20,492 bases of DNA from a virus. Of this stretch, positions 16,101-20,492 are shown piece by piece. The position numbers and the translations under genes are program-made. How positions within the stretch are numbered: position 1 is the stretch's first letter; each line of letters starts with the position of its first letter. The notes under the pieces were generated by a model. It searched no databases. It saw only the letters and a program-made list of their open reading frames with translations, and was not told the origin of the DNA. The stretch spans positions 1-20,492 of the IMG/VR virus record IMGVR_UViG_3300046683_000040, one strand, 5' to 3'.

Positions 16101-17808
16101 GCAGATCGACATAGGGCGTGCCATCCGCGAGCGTGCCGAAGCCAGTCACAGACACTGTGACGCCGTTGCTGGCGTAGTAGGCCCAGTAAGGCGGCTGCGA
16201 GCCGCCTGCCCCGAGAACCCCGACTGTTGCGCCCCATCCGCGCGGGTTGGGGATGTAGTTGACCGGCGCGCCGCCTGTGCCCGCGATCAGCGCGGAGGCG
16301 GCGACAGGCCCCCTGACGGCATTGGGCGCGACACCGCCCGCACCAGCGATCCGCGCCTGGGCGTTATAGATCAGCGTAGCATTCGCCAGCACGCTGCCAG
16401 CGCCATTGATCCGCGCCGATGTTTGGAACGCCTGCGGACCGGCCAGACGAATCGTTGCATCGGCACGAACTGCGCCAGCGCCACCGAACACCGCGCCTTG
16501 CATGATCGCTGGATTGAACGTCCAATGATTACCACTGTAAGGTCGGGAAGTTCCTAGCGTCGGTGCATCGTTATACGACGCGCCAGTGTTTGTCAGCCAC
16601 GCGCCGTTGTGTGTGATGTTGGACGCGGCACCAGAGCCGGTTGTGCCTGATCGGGTAAGCGGCGGGGTTTCCCATCCGTTTACCGTGTCCAGTGTGAACG
16701 TGTCGCCGATCGGACCATTGACGGTCAGAATATTGAGAATGCCCTGTCCTGCATTCAGAGGCTGGGGTCCGGTGCCGACACTTGGATTGCCAGAGGCAGC
16801 GTTATAGGCAAATCCAGATGGATTTCTGCTGGGAGCATAGCCACTGACAAAGACCGCCGACGACACCTCGGTGAGAGATGACGTGGTGATGTTGATATTC
16901 TGCCCGAATGGCAGACCTTTGGAATTGCCGCACCAATAAGCCTGATACGAGATACCCTGCGTGTTGGCGAGACCACCGAGACTGACATAGGTGTTGCCCG
17001 CGTTATCACTGACAGATACGACCGGCATCGTCGTGCTGAGTGCCGATACCTGAAAAAAGATGCCAGCACCAACTGGAACGCCACCGGTCGGAGCTGGAAT
17101 GATCTGAGCAGTCCCCGGCTTAGCATTAACGCTGCCGATATCGTAGAACGAGACACCGATGCTTGCCGGTCTGACCGCAAAGATGATGCAATTCCAATTG
17201 CGGGCAGCGAATGACGCGTTATAGTTTATCTGTGTTGAGGCGACGATCTGACCACCGGCAACCGTAAGGTCCGTGCCGCCTGTCGTGCCAACGCGCGTTG
17301 GTGGCGGATCGGACCAGCCGCTTGATTGCGTGAAACTGTCAGTGACAGGTCCGTCAGTGCCCACCGCAGCAAGGATCAGCGAGTTGGACAACATCGGCAC
17401 CACTGCCAGTGGCAGGCTACCCGTTGACGCGCTGGACTGGGCGCTGCCGGTGTTTACTGTCGCCGTATCGATCGGACGATAAGGGTCCGCTCCGGTGACG
17501 TAGAAAGCCGACAGGACGTAGGTCTGGGCAGAAGCCCCTGCACTGGACCTGATGGCAGTGCCAGCCGCCAGACCGGTTGGCGTAACATAATAATCCACCG
17601 ACAGGCCGTAATTCGACGTGCTGTTGCCTCGGTAGACAACAAGCACCGTAGGTGACCCGGCGACGGTGACGGTGTGTCCGACCGAATTATTGGCAAACGT
17701 ATATACGATGACGACCGCGCCAGCCGGTATGTCTACCGCCGTCGTGACCGTCGCGGAGGTCACACCTTTGACGGCAACGGTTCCCAGATCAACGGTCGTG
17801 AAGGCCAT
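10141..17808 (-). CDS. Giant modular tail-fibre / receptor-binding protein (2555 aa)
   Basis: Layout from the N-terminus: two similar beta domains (about 1-215 and 216-435); a short run of AxIxGxGxVxA repeats (about 437-515); then five modules beginning TNYIxNPRxEGAVPGTPG-like at about 516, 889, 1120, 1550 and 1806, each about 190-200 residues and ending in DITLRI-x-x-x-QLE. A DUF4082-like beta domain (about 718-873) follows module 1, and another beta domain (about 1350-1495) lies before module 4. The last 540 residues are about 25 further repeats, and the end is VYLPPQLVGVSVL. The modules resemble ligand- or carbohydrate-binding folds seen in phage tail proteins. No clear Shine-Dalgarno sequence precedes the ATG. 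Position between fibre and adaptor genes supports a receptor-binding role; no chaperone or peptidase domain is seen. Confidence 0.75.
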   Translation of the reverse strand: MAFTTVDLGTVAVKGVTSATVTTAVDIPAGAVVIVYTFANNSVGHTVTVAGSPTVLVVYRGNSTSNYGLSVDYYVTPTGLAAGTAIRSSAGASAQTYVLSAFYVTGADPYRPIDTATVNTGSAQSSASTGSLPLAVVPMLSNSLILAAVGTDGPVTDSFTQSSGWSDPPPTRVGTTGGTDLTVAGGQIVASTQINYNASFAARNWNCIIFAVRPASIGVSFYDIGSVNAKPGTAQIIPAPTGGVPVGAGIFFQVSALSTTMPVVSVSDNAGNTYVSLGGLANTQGISYQAYWCGNSKGLPFGQNINITTSSLTEVSSAVFVSGYAPSRNPSGFAYNAASGNPSVGTGPQPLNAGQGILNILTVNGPIGDTFTLDTVNGWETPPLTRSGTTGSGAASNITHNGAWLTNTGASYNDAPTLGTSRPYSGNHWTFNPAIMQGAVFGGAGAVRADATIRLAGPQAFQTSARINGAGSVLANATLIYNAQARIAGAGGVAPNAVRGPVAASALIAGTGGAPVNYIPNPRGWGATVGVLGAGGSQPPYWAYYASNGVTVSVTGFGTLADGTPYVDLRHYGTPTGTGVILGFNNQAVMPAFGGNTPLVFSCYVAMVGGSLANIGATNLDIRGGLGIAGSFGAAFGPFTPTATLTRYSVAYVPPDFLVNVIADFRIDVTAGLPIDITLRFGPQQLEIGTVPTAPILPAVSRYITQERGIFANASGGRDVTPNRFAVSFGVAASTANRQDFGGDLGVRFTAAVALTFNRIGIRCPIGGTGIHTLRIYDVTGGTTVQTVTIDLTGAIPGIFYYTALPQTTLTVGNTYFLATLAAAGDGQMWADQSLTALRGVVGGSVWSAFANPPSASPTISAQDYQFYGLDLDLVTTPAVANALIAGQGGTTNWIYNPRLEGAVPGTPGTLPIGWLGLSMGAGLAWQITGTGTEGGLSYIDLRIYGTTTGPTNSLAFNLAFSYNPVTVSYTTRGISGETWTNSVYIKLQAGAFPTYSAGNVGVHLMTYALDAANGVLSYGWTTPQTFVPTNAPLIDQQLVGTGIGPYPTMTQVQSGIWVYYDVLQAIDFTLRIASPQLERGPVSSPIWPPAGSPQVSTRALLAAPGIAINASAQIDGTGGATNYIRNPRAINAAPGTPGTLPSAWNVASLPAQLTQQVVGVGLDAYTGCNYIDVRYSGTTIGTGQFYLYVENGTFPFGGGSQFINTVWLSVSGGTLANITNLYFVSAFQPTGQIIVSIPIPSVTAIPSAWGTTGVAPSGTRSVQGGYIQIVYAAGAVDFTLRISGAQLERGSVRTPLILPPVGTWALTTRALLAAPGSFTPTGATINGTGSVAASIAPVAVPTGAVIAGGNGNKISAQAIPVAGGTNTCVISTDIVPPSVGALVFKHIASGVGTNQAGAIGTVGLPYIPLTVSVMVWIPAGWAGTAIQINAEGGGYPGPPGFGANLSLTNQWQRVTFRPPGAPNADFPVVCRITDATATPIYTSLWQAIPDTVVAAPTILGNVTIGGAGSVTASAYTLAAAGARITAVGSLSVDARNYAPTGAQIDGRGGQTNYVRNPRAEGAVLGVIGSGGAYPTYWFPSDNPAQPGVTRQIVATGVDARTGFAYVDVRVSGTAVAGNAFLHVEPTYWPIVAAGDTFTTTAWLALVGGSLANIPPGTFYYVSNFDVGNNPVVIGTLLNATLTAYGSTAAAPTGATMVSGGFLAWNYPASGAVDFTIRIAACQLERGSVRTPLILPPVGVPGTTSRGLLAMPRVPGLAQAEIDGVGSVSATTSAVRPGVATIAGAGGVGATLAKLALPVLAIPGQGGKTNFITNPRAEGAVPGTPGTWPVGWQQGLRTAGLTQTILGTGIENGIPYIDVHWIGTTNDLVVDVIFAGNQEIRANQYDTVALSAFLKVIDGDRSPITFNLNAQAFRADGTYITDNYTIVTPSDAVTPLDQARCSTVTTFPFSEANVYYTRPVMLMRFLSELAIDITLRIGAPQLEILNVTSLMLPPIGAPQRALRGVEAKPTQVVQAAARINGQGLISADSSFVGQARANATLAGVGNIIIVGLHQFHAAHAVIHGTGSVIVGFAAKEAVKARLLGVGGVQATAAVAHPTIARIRGVGQIAAVSQRVRYGAATIAGNSRLYATAFPAKSGNVTMAGAGLLRVRDTIIAVLQTAAATITGTAAVHVQGRRAPPCDGLIEAEGNVYATATVRAAGQALVAGAGTVDAHGTAWRHAEALLDGEGEVRGLLNHRPVASAGIGGVGQVAADGTPIRQTLGAAALIAGVGRVRADAFRAATVAAEALIAGLGAIVAIGLRAAVVNVDKTIAGVGTVRASVTRVLVAASATIHGTGTARANGSQIGQVSAEAQIDGSSWLRVDSVTVTQVHAAAAIHGAGGATAHAARSQHARASITGAGSVTARGSVWAPALAMIHGLGAFVAGHRKAPFPVHAKLGGAGSVRATAHVLVSTHVRIAGHATVSHVRATLHAEAHVRITARGHVIERSHDRVMAHVAIAGQGHVGFDGEQKSHQHTSARIRGVGQIETDASKPREQIASQGVYLPPQLVGVSVL
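10190..11775 (-). repeat. Array of about 25 degenerate 20-22-residue repeats at the fibre C-terminus
   Basis: The unit is roughly A-x-I-x-G-x-G-x-V-x-A followed by 8-12 variable residues, for example ALIAGVGRVRADAFRAATVA, ATIHGTGTARANGSQIGQVS and ASITGAGSVTARGSVWAP. I counted about 25 units by eye (residues about 2010-2535). At DNA level the units differ strongly and the region is very GC-rich, so the array is old and kept at protein level. A beta-helix or stacked-strand shaft is the likely structure. Confidence 0.75.
11790..16265 (-). repeat. Five NPR-type binding modules within the fibre gene
   Basis: Approximate spans are 15690-16265, 14500-15145, 13865-14452, 12560-13163 and 11790-12393. 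Each opens with a motif like TNYIRNPRAEGAVPGTPG, has a G-T-G-x-x-x-G-x-x-YIDVR-x-x-GT segment, and closes with QLERGSVRTPLILPPVG or a variant. Each is preceded by one repeat unit ending GxGG. Modules 3 and 4 share the closing GSVRTPLILPPVG exactly. The fold is probably a beta-sandwich like carbohydrate-binding modules; ligands are unknown. Confidence 0.7.
15190..15655 (-). other. DUF4082-like beta domain inside the fibre
   Basis: Residues about 718-873 of the fibre contain DLGVRFTAAVALTFNRIGIR, then GTGIHTLRIYDVTGG and TLTVGNTYFLATLAAAG. The order of a VRFT strand, an IR-strand, a G-x-H-T-L-x-IYD strand and a late NTYFLAT strand matches DUF4082, a domain of bacterial and phage surface proteins. 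It occurs once, between modules 1 and 2. Confidence 0.5.
16500..17808 (-). repeat. Duplicated N-terminal beta domain of the fibre
   Basis: Residues 1-215 and 216-435 share layout: an opening strand (DLGTVAVKG or DIGSVNAKPG), a VSxxxGNTYV- or VTVAGSPTVLV-like strand, a middle VTGADPYRPIDTAT or VSGYAPSRNPSGF segment, and an ending SGWSDPPPTRVGTTGG or NGWETPPLTRSGTTGS. This is an internal duplication. The N-terminal position suggests attachment to the tail. Confidence 0.6.
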
Positions 17809-17839
17809 GACGGCGCTGCGTCCCGCCGCCCTGGTGCGA

Positions 17840-18235
17840 TTAAGCCAAGGTAATGATCAAAGCGCCTGCTGCAAATACGAGGCTATCCCCCGCGTTCAGC
17901 GCCCTGGCAGTTGTGAGCGTGCCATACCACAACATATTGCCACCCGCCGCCGCAGCGGTGTCCCACACTTGCAGCCCCGAGATCGTTGCAGCGGAAAGGA
18001 TCGGCCCGAACGTCATCGCGCCGGTATTGGACGCACTGCCAGCGGGCGATGCAGCCGCTGCCATCAGCAGCGTCTGGCGCGTCATGCCCGAGCCGGTGGC
18101 GATCTCAGACCCCGACACCGACGACGGGACACCGAGCGACAGACCCACACTCCAGGTCGTCGGGCGCGTCACCGCCGCGTTGTTCAGGGAAAAATCCAAC
18201 ATTGCCTTTTCCAGGTATGCCGCTATGCCAGCCAT
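17840..18235 (-). CDS. Small tail-fibre protein
   Basis: The product is 131 aa. The start (MAGIAAYLEKAMLDFSLNNA), the WSVGLSLGVPSSVSGSEI segment, and the end ISGLQVWDTAAAAGGNMLWY then ALNAGDSLVFAAGALIITL match a common family of short phage tail-fibre proteins built as LNH...YVGL...WD...GNLLWYG...AGD. GAGGAGA lies six bases upstream of the ATG. The first 131 bp of the gene lie inside the end of the glycosyltransferase gene in another frame. It precedes the giant fibre and is likely part of the same host-recognition unit. Confidence 0.75.
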   Translation of the reverse strand: MAGIAAYLEKAMLDFSLNNAAVTRPTTWSVGLSLGVPSSVSGSEIATGSGMTRQTLLMAAAASPAGSASNTGAMTFGPILSAATISGLQVWDTAAAAGGNMLWYGTLTTARALNAGDSLVFAAGALIITLA

Positions 18236-19268
18236 GACTCTCTCCTCTCAAAGCGGCCTTGGCCGCGACAAAGACTTCCTCGTGTGAGATATCCGCGATG
18301 CACGCCGCCGCTTCGGCGTTCTCGGCTTTACGGCACGTCTCGATGGTGTCGTGCAGCTTGTGGCACGGCCAGCAATCGACGCGTTTCTGATCCGCGAACA
18401 GCGGCAGCGTGGCGGCCCAGTGCTTGGTGATGTTAACGGGCGACGCGTGGCTCAGAAGCATGATCTTCGGCACCGCTTCCATCGCGACGCCCCAGGCCAG
18501 CCCGGTGTCGGGCGAGATCACCAGATCGCACTGCTGCAAGGTCGTCAGCGAGCGGCGGATCGGCCAGGACGGCTTATCCTTGTCGGGCGAAATCGCCGCG
18601 TGCATACCGCTGTAGCCACTGTTGTATTCGCCCACAAAGTCCTGGATGTGCTTGGCGATCTTGGTCTCGGCCTCGGAGCCGAACAGCAGCACGGCGACGT
18701 TCAGTTCGCGCACCAGCTTGGCGACCAGCAAGGGCAGGTAGGGCCAGGATTTGTCGAGGCGCGAACCGGACAGGACGATACCGACAACATGACGATAGCC
18801 GCCAGCGCCGCGCACCGCGTCCAGCGTCCTGCGCGCGTGGTCGGTCTCCTCGATCGTCGGATAGAAGCGCGGGTTAAATTCATGCCGCACCCCCACGATG
18901 TCGTGGACGTATTCCAGGTAATTCACGCCGCAGTATTTGCGGCGCCACGCGGCGGGCCAGTGAAACTGGGTCTGCCCCGGCAGCAGCGCCAGCACGCCTT
19001 CGCAGGAGTGCGACAGGTTGAACCAGCGATCGTATTCGCGCCCGCGATGGGCGAACCATTGCTGCCAATGATTGCCATCGGCCGGGAGGTCGCCGGACTT
19101 GCGCACCGTCAGCTTGGCGATGTGCGGGTTGTTTTCAAAGACGACGTGCTGCGGTTCCTGGGCCATGACCTCGACGTTGTGCGTCTCGGCAAGCAGCGGC
19201 AGCACAGAGGACGCGATCAGGTTGTCGCCAATCCCTCCGAGACGGGCGAGCAGACACCACGGCTTCAT
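18105..19268 (-). CDS. Glycosyltransferase family 9 (heptosyltransferase-like)
   Basis: The product is 387 aa. The N-terminus CLLARLGGIGDNLIASSVLP is the usual GT9 opening; VVGIVLSGSRLDKSWPYLPL and LTTLQQCDLVISPDTGLAWG with D254 are the nucleotide-sugar binding side. Residues 299-323 hold four cysteines as C-x2-C-x9-C-x10-C (CWPCHKLHDTIETC then AAC), similar in kind to the metal-binding cysteine cluster of autotransporter heptosyltransferases. Residues 345-387 overlap the next gene in another frame and look non-conserved (low-complexity, no GT9 features). Start at 19268 is three bases after the previous stop, with no clear Shine-Dalgarno, so coupling is likely. Substrate unknown: surface glycan or a virion protein. 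Confidence 0.78.
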   Translation of the reverse strand: MKPWCLLARLGGIGDNLIASSVLPLLAETHNVEVMAQEPQHVVFENNPHIAKLTVRKSGDLPADGNHWQQWFAHRGREYDRWFNLSHSCEGVLALLPGQTQFHWPAAWRRKYCGVNYLEYVHDIVGVRHEFNPRFYPTIEETDHARRTLDAVRGAGGYRHVVGIVLSGSRLDKSWPYLPLLVAKLVRELNVAVLLFGSEAETKIAKHIQDFVGEYNSGYSGMHAAISPDKDKPSWPIRRSLTTLQQCDLVISPDTGLAWGVAMEAVPKIMLLSHASPVNITKHWAATLPLFADQKRVDCWPCHKLHDTIETCRKAENAEAAACIADISHEEVFVAAKAALRGESHGWHSGIPGKGNVGFFPEQRGGDAPDDLECGSVARCPVVGVGV

Positions 19269-19271
19269 GCG

Positions 19272-19442
19272 TTACAGGCGGCCGAGCAGAAACAACACCA
19301 GCAACACCACGAGGAGCAGGCCGACGAGGCCGATGCCGCCGCCGTAGTAGGGGCTGCCGTAATAGCCTCGGTGATAGCCGTAGCCCCCGCCGAACAGCAG
19401 GATGATCACCAGCACGATCAAAATGAGCAGGATCGGTGACAT
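19272..19442 (-). CDS. Two-TM small membrane protein, DUF3309-like
   Basis: The product is 56 aa: MSPILLILIVLVIILLFGGG, a central YGYHRGYYGSPYYGG loop, then GLVGLLLVVLLVLFLLGRL. Two hydrophobic helices flank a Gly/Tyr-rich loop, and the LLLLGR ending is that of DUF3309, a small protein family common in alphaproteobacterial genomes. GGAG nine bases upstream of the ATG supports the start. It lies three bases before the glycosyltransferase. Function is unknown; placed between lysis and glycosylation genes, it may be a holin-like or membrane-anchor protein, but this is a guess. Confidence 0.65.
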   Translation of the reverse strand: MSPILLILIVLVIILLFGGGYGYHRGYYGSPYYGGGIGLVGLLLVVLLVLFLLGRL

Positions 19443-19486
19443 GACGCGGTCTCCATTCAGTAAACGGCGCCAGTCATCGAGGGTGG

Positions 19487-19687
19487 TCAGGCTGGCTTAT
19501 GCACGACTTCGCGCATCTCGCCGGATGGCAGCTTCACCGAGAACGGCGGCGGCCCCATCTCGGCCAGCAACATGGGCGTCTTGGGTAATGGGTGCCAGAC
19601 GCCGTCATCAGTGATGTGCCCCCAGGGTTTGCCGTCGTCGAATGCTTCCAGCTTTTTCGCGAACTCGGTGACTTCCTCGCTGGGCAT
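19487..19687 (-). CDS. Hypothetical 66-aa protein next to the holin candidate
   Basis: The start ATG at 19687 has AGGAG five bases upstream, overlapping the stop of the preceding gene; a longer frame reaching 19837 lies wholly within that gene and is not used. The protein has a helical start (MPSEEVTEFAKKLEAFDDGK) and a probable beta part (WGHITDDGVWHPLPKTPMLL, then FSVKLPSGEMREVVHKPA). No membrane segment or signal is seen. I do not recognise it. Its place after a holin candidate allows, but does not show, a lysis-related role. Confidence 0.6.
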   Translation of the reverse strand: MPSEEVTEFAKKLEAFDDGKPWGHITDDGVWHPLPKTPMLLAEMGPPPFSVKLPSGEMREVVHKPA

Positions 19688-19695
19688 GGTCGCTC

Positions 19696-20316
19696 CTAAT
19701 GGGTGGCCAATCGCTTGGCGATTTCTCTTGCGGCGCCCACCGCGACGTTTTCGTTGCTGGCATCGGTCGGGGTGGACCACGCCAGATATATCACGCCGAC
19801 GAACGATTCGGGATTGGGCGGGATCGGAATGCCGCACCCACGCTTCATGCCACGTTCAGCGAGACGCCGCGCAACCGGTGTGCCGGTCACCTCCAGGTCA
19901 ACGCAGACCGGATGCCCCTCCAGCACATCGACCAGCTTTCGGATATCGGACGCATGATCGATGATCGGCAAGCGACGCGGCGAGGGAATCACCGCGCGCT
20001 CGCCGTCATGCCGCCGCGCGCCCAGGAACCACTGCGAATTGGATGACAGATCGACCGCCCAGATTTGGATCAGATCGGCATTGGTCTCGCTGGCGAGTTT
20101 GCCCAGCGCCTCGGGCACGTCGGCGGTCTTCAGTTCCGGGGTGTCCGGTGTCAGCCACGCCTCAAACAGATCGGCGCGCCGCTCGTAAATCACCCAGCCG
20201 AAAAACAACAGCATGGCCAGCCCGGCGATGGCGAACGCCTTCCACGGCTTGTCGATAAACTTGAGGACGCGATCGAGGAGACCGGAAACGCCTGACGGGG
20301 TGCCCTGATCGCTCAT
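19696..20316 (-). CDS. Holin candidate, T4 T-like
   Basis: The product is 206 aa with one membrane segment near the N-terminus (residues 26-44, KAFAIAGLAMLLFFGWVIY) and a large C-terminal domain. The layout fits phage T4 holin T (about 218 aa, one TM, large periplasmic domain), and from memory of that sequence several blocks line up: LDRVLKF before the TM, YERRADLFE after it, ADLIQIWAVDLSS, and GCGIPIPPNPESFVGVIYLA followed by ENVAVGAAREIAKRL at the end. C161 corresponds to a T4 cysteine; the second T4 cysteine near the end appears to be absent here, while C138 is present. GAGGTG five bases upstream supports the start. A membrane-anchored GAF-like protein is the alternative. Confidence 0.6.
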   Translation of the reverse strand: MSDQGTPSGVSGLLDRVLKFIDKPWKAFAIAGLAMLLFFGWVIYERRADLFEAWLTPDTPELKTADVPEALGKLASETNADLIQIWAVDLSSNSQWFLGARRHDGERAVIPSPRRLPIIDHASDIRKLVDVLEGHPVCVDLEVTGTPVARRLAERGMKRGCGIPIPPNPESFVGVIYLAWSTPTDASNENVAVGAAREIAKRLATH

Positions 20317-20358
20317 CGTGGCACCTCATGGAACCAGACCCCGCTGCCGCGCGTTAGG

Positions 20359-20385
20359 CCTCCTGGCCCGCTCCGGGCCAGGAGG
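20359..20385 (+). promoter_or_regulatory. Hairpin covering the ribosome binding site of the gene at 20396
   Basis: CCTCCTGGCCC pairs perfectly with GGGCCAGGAGG across GCTCC; one more G-C pair is possible at the loop. The 3' arm contains the GGAGG that would start the plus-strand gene. No run of T follows on either side, so a standard terminator is unlikely. It may hold back translation, or help separate the two divergent units. Confidence 0.55.
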
Positions 20386-20395
20386 AGATCATCCC

Positions 20396-20492
20396 ATGTC
20401 GTTGCAGGATACCGCCAATCAGATCAATGCCGCGCTCGACCGCATCACCCAGGCCGGTGGCAACCAACAGCAGGTTCAGCAGGCGGTGCAGG
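20396..20492 (+). CDS. Partial plus-strand gene, Gln-rich N-terminus (runs off right edge)
   Basis: Only the first 32 residues are present: MSLQDTANQINAALDRITQA then GGNQQQVQQAVQ. GGAGGAG at 20381-20387 is 8-10 bases before the ATG. The start looks helical and glutamine-rich. It is divergent from the holin gene, with 79 bp between the two starts and no visible sigma70-type promoter. Function cannot be judged from this fragment. Confidence 0.6.
   Translation, partial: MSLQDTANQINAALDRITQAGGNQQQVQQAVQ

Noticed and set aside
15310-16557. A 415-codon open frame on the plus strand, with other long plus-strand frames at 10807-11961 and 5411-6325
   Set aside because: They lie opposite well-supported minus-strand genes. 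Their products are arginine/histidine-rich without domains, as expected for antisense shadows in GC-rich DNA.
10141-17808. Diversity-generating retroelement target
   Set aside because: No reverse transcriptase, template repeat or adenine-biased variable region was seen in the window.
18351-19439. A 362-codon plus-strand frame opposite the glycosyltransferase
   Set aside because: The minus-strand frame has clear GT9 motifs. The plus-strand product is Gln/His-rich at its end because it reads the DUF3309-like gene backwards.
20359-20385. Intrinsic terminator
   Set aside because: The stem is strong but no T run follows on either strand, and its 3' arm overlaps a Shine-Dalgarno site.

Overview
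The window looks like part of the late (virion) region of a contractile-tailed bacteriophage or prophage with a GC-rich genome, probably infecting a proteobacterium. The evidence is a block of phage structural families on one strand: a DUF3383-type tail sheath, a gp12-like neck/tail terminator, a DUF4054 adaptor, a DUF2184 major capsid protein, a Gp24-like cement protein and a DUF2213 prohead protease. A DUF3309-like small membrane protein and the high GC content hint at an alphaproteobacterial (for example Rhizobiales) host, but that is a weak inference. No integrase, attachment site, tRNA, terminase or portal gene is visible, so prophage and free phage cannot be told apart.

Nearly all genes lie on the minus strand, so transcription runs from high to low coordinates, and genes are packed with ATGA, GTGA or TGATG overlaps. 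Reading in that direction: (i) 20316-19487, a T4-T-like holin candidate and a 66-aa protein; (ii) 19442-17840, a two-TM DUF3309-like protein, a family 9 glycosyltransferase and a small tail-fibre protein; (iii) 17808-9767, a 2555-aa modular fibre protein followed by a likely fibre-tail adaptor; (iv) 9770-9533, a coupled 22-aa hydrophobic peptide and one small plus-strand gene; (v) 9509-6345, protease with an internal scaffold start, cement protein and major capsid protein; (vi) 6340-4232, three related small virion-type proteins with different C-terminal additions; (vii) 4235-921, DUF4054 adaptor, neck/tail completion proteins and several short accessory proteins; (viii) 861-1, the tail sheath, running off the left edge. 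At the far right a divergent plus-strand gene begins at 20396, behind a hairpin that would cover its ribosome binding site.

The virion genes together give head maturation, head decoration, neck, contractile tail and a very large receptor-binding apparatus. The most unusual parts are: the giant fibre, in which about 20-residue AxIxGxGxVxA repeats are interrupted by five ligand-binding-like modules that all enter at the same point of the repeat; a glycosyltransferase with a four-cysteine cluster like that of autotransporter heptosyltransferases; three paralogues downstream of the capsid gene, one of which carries an Ig-like domain plus a sheath-like domain; and a short peptide of the capsid N-arm copied onto an 84-aa accessory protein. 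All family calls come from reading the translated sequence; no database search was run.
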